A stretch of DNA of 8,383 bases. Source: JBFXAN01 sp050184225. GTDB lineage: Bacteria; Chloroflexota; Dehalococcoidia; CAUJGQ01. The stretch covers positions 1 through 8,383 of the forward strand of contig JBFXAN010000236.1 of assembly GCA_050184225.1 (NCBI GenBank). The letters are read 5' to 3'. This document shows positions 5,763 through 8,383 of the stretch, one piece after another (position 1 is the first letter of the stretch; each line of letters opens with the position of its first letter). Below the pieces are notes generated by a model that saw only the letters and a list, made by a program, of their open reading frames with translations, was not told the origin of the DNA and did not search any database. Made by a program: the position numbers and the translations under genes.

Positions 5763-6182
5763 TTACGTCTTCTTGCTTGGGTCGGTGGCGGTCCCGCCGG
5801 CTGGCGCTCCGCTCCGGCTGAGTGCCTCCATCCAGAGCTGATACGCTCGTCCCTGAGCCTGCGTGAGGCGGGTGACCGCGTCCTGTAACTCAGATGGGTT
5901 GCTCGCGCCACTGATCATCGCCAGCGGCATCCGCATCCACGCCTGGGCGACGGCGAAGGCTGATTCATTCAACTCGCGCAGCACATTCATGCTCTCGGCC
6001 GAGCCGGCGCCCGGCTGCATCCACGGGTTGGCCGTTCCGCTCCACGTGCGCGCCACTCCGTTCCAGAACTCCTGCGCCTGCTTCCAGCCATCGAGCAGTT
6101 GCTGATAGCCCGCCTCGAACATCTGGTTGCCGGTCCGCATCGGATCAGGTCCGCCGGCACTGCGCTCCCGCTGCGATGTCAT
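5763..6182 (-). CDS. Phasin/PhaE-like small protein
   Basis: A 139-residue soluble, largely helical protein. Amphipathic, Trp/Gln/Ala-rich segments include FEAGYQQLLDGWKQAQEFWNG (22-42), ESMNVLRELNESAFAVAQAW (63-82) and LQDAVTRLTQAQGRAYQLWMEAL (99-121). The pattern TWSGTANPWMQPG and the helix heptads resemble phasins and PhaE-type subunits of polyhydroxyalkanoate synthase, which coat storage granules or assist PhaC. No phaC or phaA/B gene is in the window, so this is similarity of style, not proof. The tail APAGGTATDPSKKT is disordered. AAGGAGG (complement of 6189-6195) lies 6 bases before ATG 6182, a very strong ribosome site. It is 100 bases from the upstream membrane gene and 25 bases before the DinB-fold gene. 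Confidence 0.55.
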   Translation of the reverse strand: MTSQRERSAGGPDPMRTGNQMFEAGYQQLLDGWKQAQEFWNGVARTWSGTANPWMQPGAGSAESMNVLRELNESAFAVAQAWMRMPLAMISGASNPSELQDAVTRLTQAQGRAYQLWMEALSRSGAPAGGTATDPSKKT

Positions 6183-6282
6183 GGCTTTCCTCCTTGTTCC
6201 ACGTCTCGATCGGGTGAGGTGCGACGGCGGCGTGATACTGCGCGTGCGTCTTTCATCATACGCCGGAGCGACTCGCCCCTCA

Positions 6283-7413
6283 TCAGCCCGACGGCGGGAA
6301 CCGGTGGACGTACACCTGCCGGTAGCGGTCGAAGAGGGTGATGATCAGGGTCAGGAGCAGCGCGAAGAACAGCGTGTTGCCGATGCTGATCGACCCGTCA
6401 ACGCTCGGCAGGATCACGGCGATGGTCACGATCAGGACGGCGTTGACCGCCGCCATCACGACGAACTCCTGCATGATCGAGGTCCAGTCACGGCCGCGCT
6501 GGGCCAGCCAATGGCTCACGCCCGCGTTGACCGCGACGATCACCGCCACGCCGATCACGATCGCGAGGTTGCCTGCCTGCACATTCGGCAGCACCTGCGC
6601 GAAGATGATGCTGATCAGCGAAATCAGCACGACCTTCTCAATCAGCGCCGCGTCAATCAGCCGGAAGCCCTGCGCCTGCATCGGCACCTCAAACGCCGGA
6701 ACCGGGTCGGCGGCAAACCGCGGCTTCCAATCAGCCGGTGGCAGCCGGTGCGTAACGAACCACCACGTCCCGCCGATCAAGGCGACCACCAGGACCACGA
6801 GCAGGACCGACACGCCGGGACGGTTCGTGATCGCCTCGGCCCAGGACGCGCTGGGATCGACACCAAAGATATTGCGCTTGATCCAGTCGGTCGTGTCAAC
6901 CTGGGCGACGTGAATGATGTATTCCTGGGGCAGCTTGATCACGATCCAGATAAACGCCGCCGCCCCGATCAGGAGCCGTTTGCTCATGCGCCGGGGATCC
7001 CAGCGAATGCGCACGATCTCGTAAAAGTCGAAGAAGTACTCGAACGTGTTCGGGAAGACCAGCAACAACGCGCGAACCTGCGTGAGCTCGAAGGCGACCG
7101 CGCCGACCAGCCGGTAGTAGTAGAGAAAGCGCGAGGTTTCAAAGGCGAATTGATTGGTCCAATTGCGGAGCGTGGCGATATAGGCGATGGCGAGATAGTA
7201 GATATCGAGCGCCTTATCGTAGCCCTGATAGAAGTCGAGATTGAGATCGGTGAACTGATCGAAGATGGTCTTGTCGACGCCGTCGATCAGGAACGCGAGC
7301 AGAATGGCGGAGAGTGGGTACTTCGGTATGCCGAGGGGCACGAGGAACCGAAGGGCGATCACCAATCCGAAGACGAACAGATCCGCCGCGGAGGCATCAT
7401 CCAGGGTCACCAT
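6283..7413 (-). CDS. Multi-pass membrane protein of unknown function
   Basis: A 376-residue protein (start ATG 7413) with about eight to ten hydrophobic segments. They lie near residues 12-28, 33-50, 70-85, 98-120, 146-160, 201-220, 258-276, 281-300, 314-336 and 345-361. Between segments are Tyr/Phe- and Trp-rich stretches (FYQGYDKALDIYYLAIAYIA, NTFEYFFDFYEIVRIRWDP) and a longer polar part (about 222-257, HRLPPADWKPRFAADP). No transporter or enzyme motif is recognised. The frame is open to 7467, but GGAGGAG (complement of 7422-7428) lies 8 bases before ATG 7413 and the upstream residues are not membrane-like, so 7413 is preferred. It is the first gene of the minus-strand group with the phasin-like and DinB-fold genes; the 100-base gap to the next gene leaves shared transcription uncertain. 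Confidence 0.8.
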   Translation of the reverse strand: MVTLDDASAADLFVFGLVIALRFLVPLGIPKYPLSAILLAFLIDGVDKTIFDQFTDLNLDFYQGYDKALDIYYLAIAYIATLRNWTNQFAFETSRFLYYYRLVGAVAFELTQVRALLLVFPNTFEYFFDFYEIVRIRWDPRRMSKRLLIGAAAFIWIVIKLPQEYIIHVAQVDTTDWIKRNIFGVDPSASWAEAITNRPGVSVLLVVLVVALIGGTWWFVTHRLPPADWKPRFAADPVPAFEVPMQAQGFRLIDAALIEKVVLISLISIIFAQVLPNVQAGNLAIVIGVAVIVAVNAGVSHWLAQRGRDWTSIMQEFVVMAAVNAVLIVTIAVILPSVDGSISIGNTLFFALLLTLIITLFDRYRQVYVHRFPPSG

Positions 7414-7432
7414 GGTCACCACTCCTCCGGTA

Positions 7433-7452
7433 GCGAGGGCCCAGGCCCTCGC
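7433..7452 (-). promoter_or_regulatory. Hairpin in the 5' leader of the membrane protein gene
   Basis: GCGAGGGC (7433-7440) and GCCCTCGC (7445-7452) form a perfect 8-bp stem with a 4-base loop, ending 4 bases upstream of GGAGGAG at 7422-7428. So close to the ribosome site, it could influence mRNA stability or translation. Function is inferred. Confidence 0.4.
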
Positions 7453-7575
7453 ATGACAAGGAGGCATGGTACAGGACCAAACGATCAGGGAGTAGTATCA
7501 TTCGCGCTCGGCATCATGCCAGGGACAGGGTGAGGTTCCGGTTGGGCGCCTGTTGTCGCTGTTCCTAGTACACGG

Positions 7576-8262
7576 TCAATCGTCGGTACGCATCGGAGAA
7601 TGCGGTCCTTGGGTGCGAATGCCGTACGACTCAAAGAAGGCGCGCACGTGCTCCGGGTCGCCGTCGATGGTGAAGTGATCAGCGAGGCGGCGGCGCTCCT
7701 CCCGCTCGGCGAGGAGGAAGTTCACCCACGTCTCCGGTGTCGCCTCGATCAGCACATCGGGCGTCGCCTCGCCGTGTTCGTAGAACCAGCGGTTGCCATC
7801 GTAGTGGAGGCTGTAGACGCCCGTACCGGCGAAGCGGATCACCCAGGTGGCGGGGCGGGGCAGCCGGATGCCCCGCCTATTGCGGAAGGTAGTGATCGTC
7901 TGCATCGCCCGTTCGGCGTGGACCGGTTCGCCGGGGAGCGGCGGCCGTAGCGCGTGATCAACGCCCCAGACGGTGAGTGCCTCGATGACCGGCGCCAGGT
8001 CGCGGCCCTTCGGCGTGAGGCGATACCAGACCTCACGCCGGCCTTCGACGTGGTCGCGTTCGACGATGCCCGCCTGCTCGAGGTCGCGCAGGCGCAACGT
8101 CAGCCACTTTGGCGTGATCCCCCCGAGATAGCGGAGCAGGTCGGTGAAGCGCTGCGGGCCGCGCAGTAGGTCGCGCACGATCAGCAGCGACCACTTCTCG
8201 CCGATCACCTCGAGCGATCGCGCCACCGGACAGAAGTGATGGTAGGTCCGCGTCCGTGCCAC
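7576..8262 (-). CDS. HxlR-family winged-helix regulator with SCP2-like C-terminal domain
   Basis: A 228-residue protein. Residues 8-105 are a typical HxlR (MarR-like) winged helix: HFCPVARSLEVIGEKWSLLIVRDLLRG, then QRFTDLLRYLGGITPKWLTLRLRDLEQAGIVERD (recognition helix and wing), and WYRLTPKGRDL. Cys11 sits in the CPV motif near the N-terminus, the position used for thiol sensing in YodB/HypR relatives, though it is common throughout the family. Residues about 120-225 (TWVIRFAGTGVYSLHYDGNRWFY ... HFTIDGDPEHVRAFF) resemble an SCP2-like fold, a known HxlR companion that may bind a hydrophobic ligand. Start GTG 8262 follows AAGGGA (complement of 8267-8272) by 4 bases. Two palindromes lie between promoter and start, suggesting autoregulation. 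Its targets may include the minus-strand neighbours or an unseen gene to the right. Confidence 0.9.
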   Translation of the reverse strand: MARTRTYHHFCPVARSLEVIGEKWSLLIVRDLLRGPQRFTDLLRYLGGITPKWLTLRLRDLEQAGIVERDHVEGRREVWYRLTPKGRDLAPVIEALTVWGVDHALRPPLPGEPVHAERAMQTITTFRNRRGIRLPRPATWVIRFAGTGVYSLHYDGNRWFYEHGEATPDVLIEATPETWVNFLLAEREERRRLADHFTIDGDPEHVRAFFESYGIRTQGPHSPMRTDD

Positions 8263-8273
8263 GGCGTCCCTTG

Positions 8274-8303
8274 CGTGATCAGTATCACGAAGATAGTATC
8301 TTC
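8274..8303 (-). promoter_or_regulatory. Putative HxlR operator: two adjacent palindromes
   Basis: CGTGAT-cagt-ATCACG (8274-8289) and GAAGATA-g-TATCTTC (8289-8303) abut, and both contain AGTATC (8281-8286 and 8295-8300, 14 bases apart). They span the predicted transcription start and leader of the regulator gene, a natural place for a repressor site. Confidence 0.55.
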
Positions 8304-8311
8304 AAGAACGT

Positions 8312-8340
8312 ATTATAGGGCCACTCGGCGGGATTGGACA
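8312..8340 (-). promoter_or_regulatory. Promoter of the HxlR-family regulator gene
   Basis: On the minus strand TATAAT (complement of 8312-8317) is a perfect -10. The matching -35 at 17 bases, TGTCCA (complement of 8335-8340), is weak (3 of 6). Transcription would begin near 8305, just at the palindromes. Confidence 0.6.
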
Positions 8341-8383
8341 GCGGTCCCGGCGATCAGCATAGCGCCGGTACGGTGGCGAGGGC

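Noticed and set aside
5738..5911. N-terminal extension of the DinB-fold frame
   Set aside because: It overlaps the phasin-like gene and encodes low-complexity Arg/Ser sequence outside the DinB fold, so the start at 5737 is preferred.
6255..6260. TATGAT on the minus strand as a -10 for the phasin-like gene
   Set aside because: No acceptable -35 lies 16-18 bases upstream, so it is not listed as a promoter.
6127..7533. 468-codon plus-strand open frame opposite the membrane protein
   Set aside because: An Asp/His/Arg/Gln-rich translation typical of the antisense of a hydrophobic gene. The minus strand has a ribosome site and clear membrane segments.
7954..8169. Plus-strand open frame opposite the HxlR regulator
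   Set aside because: It is antisense to a strongly conserved winged-helix domain and has no support of its own.

Overview
The window is a GC-rich bacterial chromosomal segment. It has short intergenic gaps, GTG as well as ATG starts, strong GGAGG-type ribosome sites and several intergenic palindromic repeats. My best guess is a Chloroflexota (Thermomicrobia/Sphaerobacter-like) bacterium. This is inferred from overall style and repeat types, not from a marker gene. No rRNA, tRNA or CRISPR array was seen.

Layout. Bases 1-106 are the tail of a probable transposase. Next come two P-loop kinase-type genes on the + strand. The first (138-423) is a decayed chloramphenicol-phosphotransferase-like gene that has lost its middle. 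The second (482-1123) is an intact AAA_33-type NTPase. A 190-bp gap with a dispersed repeat leads to a secreted family-3 glycoside hydrolase of the beta-N-acetylhexosaminidase (NagZ) type (1315-2574). A pair of inverted REP hairpins (2599-2750) follows.

The centre of the window is a riboflavin unit. It has a consensus-like promoter, an FMN riboswitch (about 2802-2922), a leader with alternative hairpins, and one 416-residue gene (3022-4272). That gene fuses riboflavin synthase (RibE) at the N-terminus to 3,4-dihydroxy-2-butanone-4-phosphate synthase (RibB) at the C-terminus, and a strong intrinsic terminator closes it. DHBP synthase makes the four-carbon precursor and riboflavin synthase performs the last step, so one FMN-controlled polypeptide carries an early and a final step of the pathway. 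ribA, ribD and ribH are not in the window and must lie elsewhere.

A small secreted protein of unknown function (4616-4912) has its own near-consensus promoter. It converges, across about 320 bp rich in hairpins, on a minus-strand group: a multi-pass membrane protein (7413-6283), a phasin/PhaE-like small protein (6182-5763) and a DinB-fold protein (5737-5237). An HxlR-type regulator with an SCP2-like C-terminal domain (8262-7576, minus strand) sits upstream, behind a TATAAT promoter and two palindromes that look like an autoregulatory operator. Part of that operator sequence recurs upstream of the phasin-like gene, so the regulator may control its neighbours.

The most notable items are the RibE-RibB fusion, the deletion-type CPT pseudogene beside a transposase, the REP doublet and other dispersed repeats, and the putative HxlR operator set.
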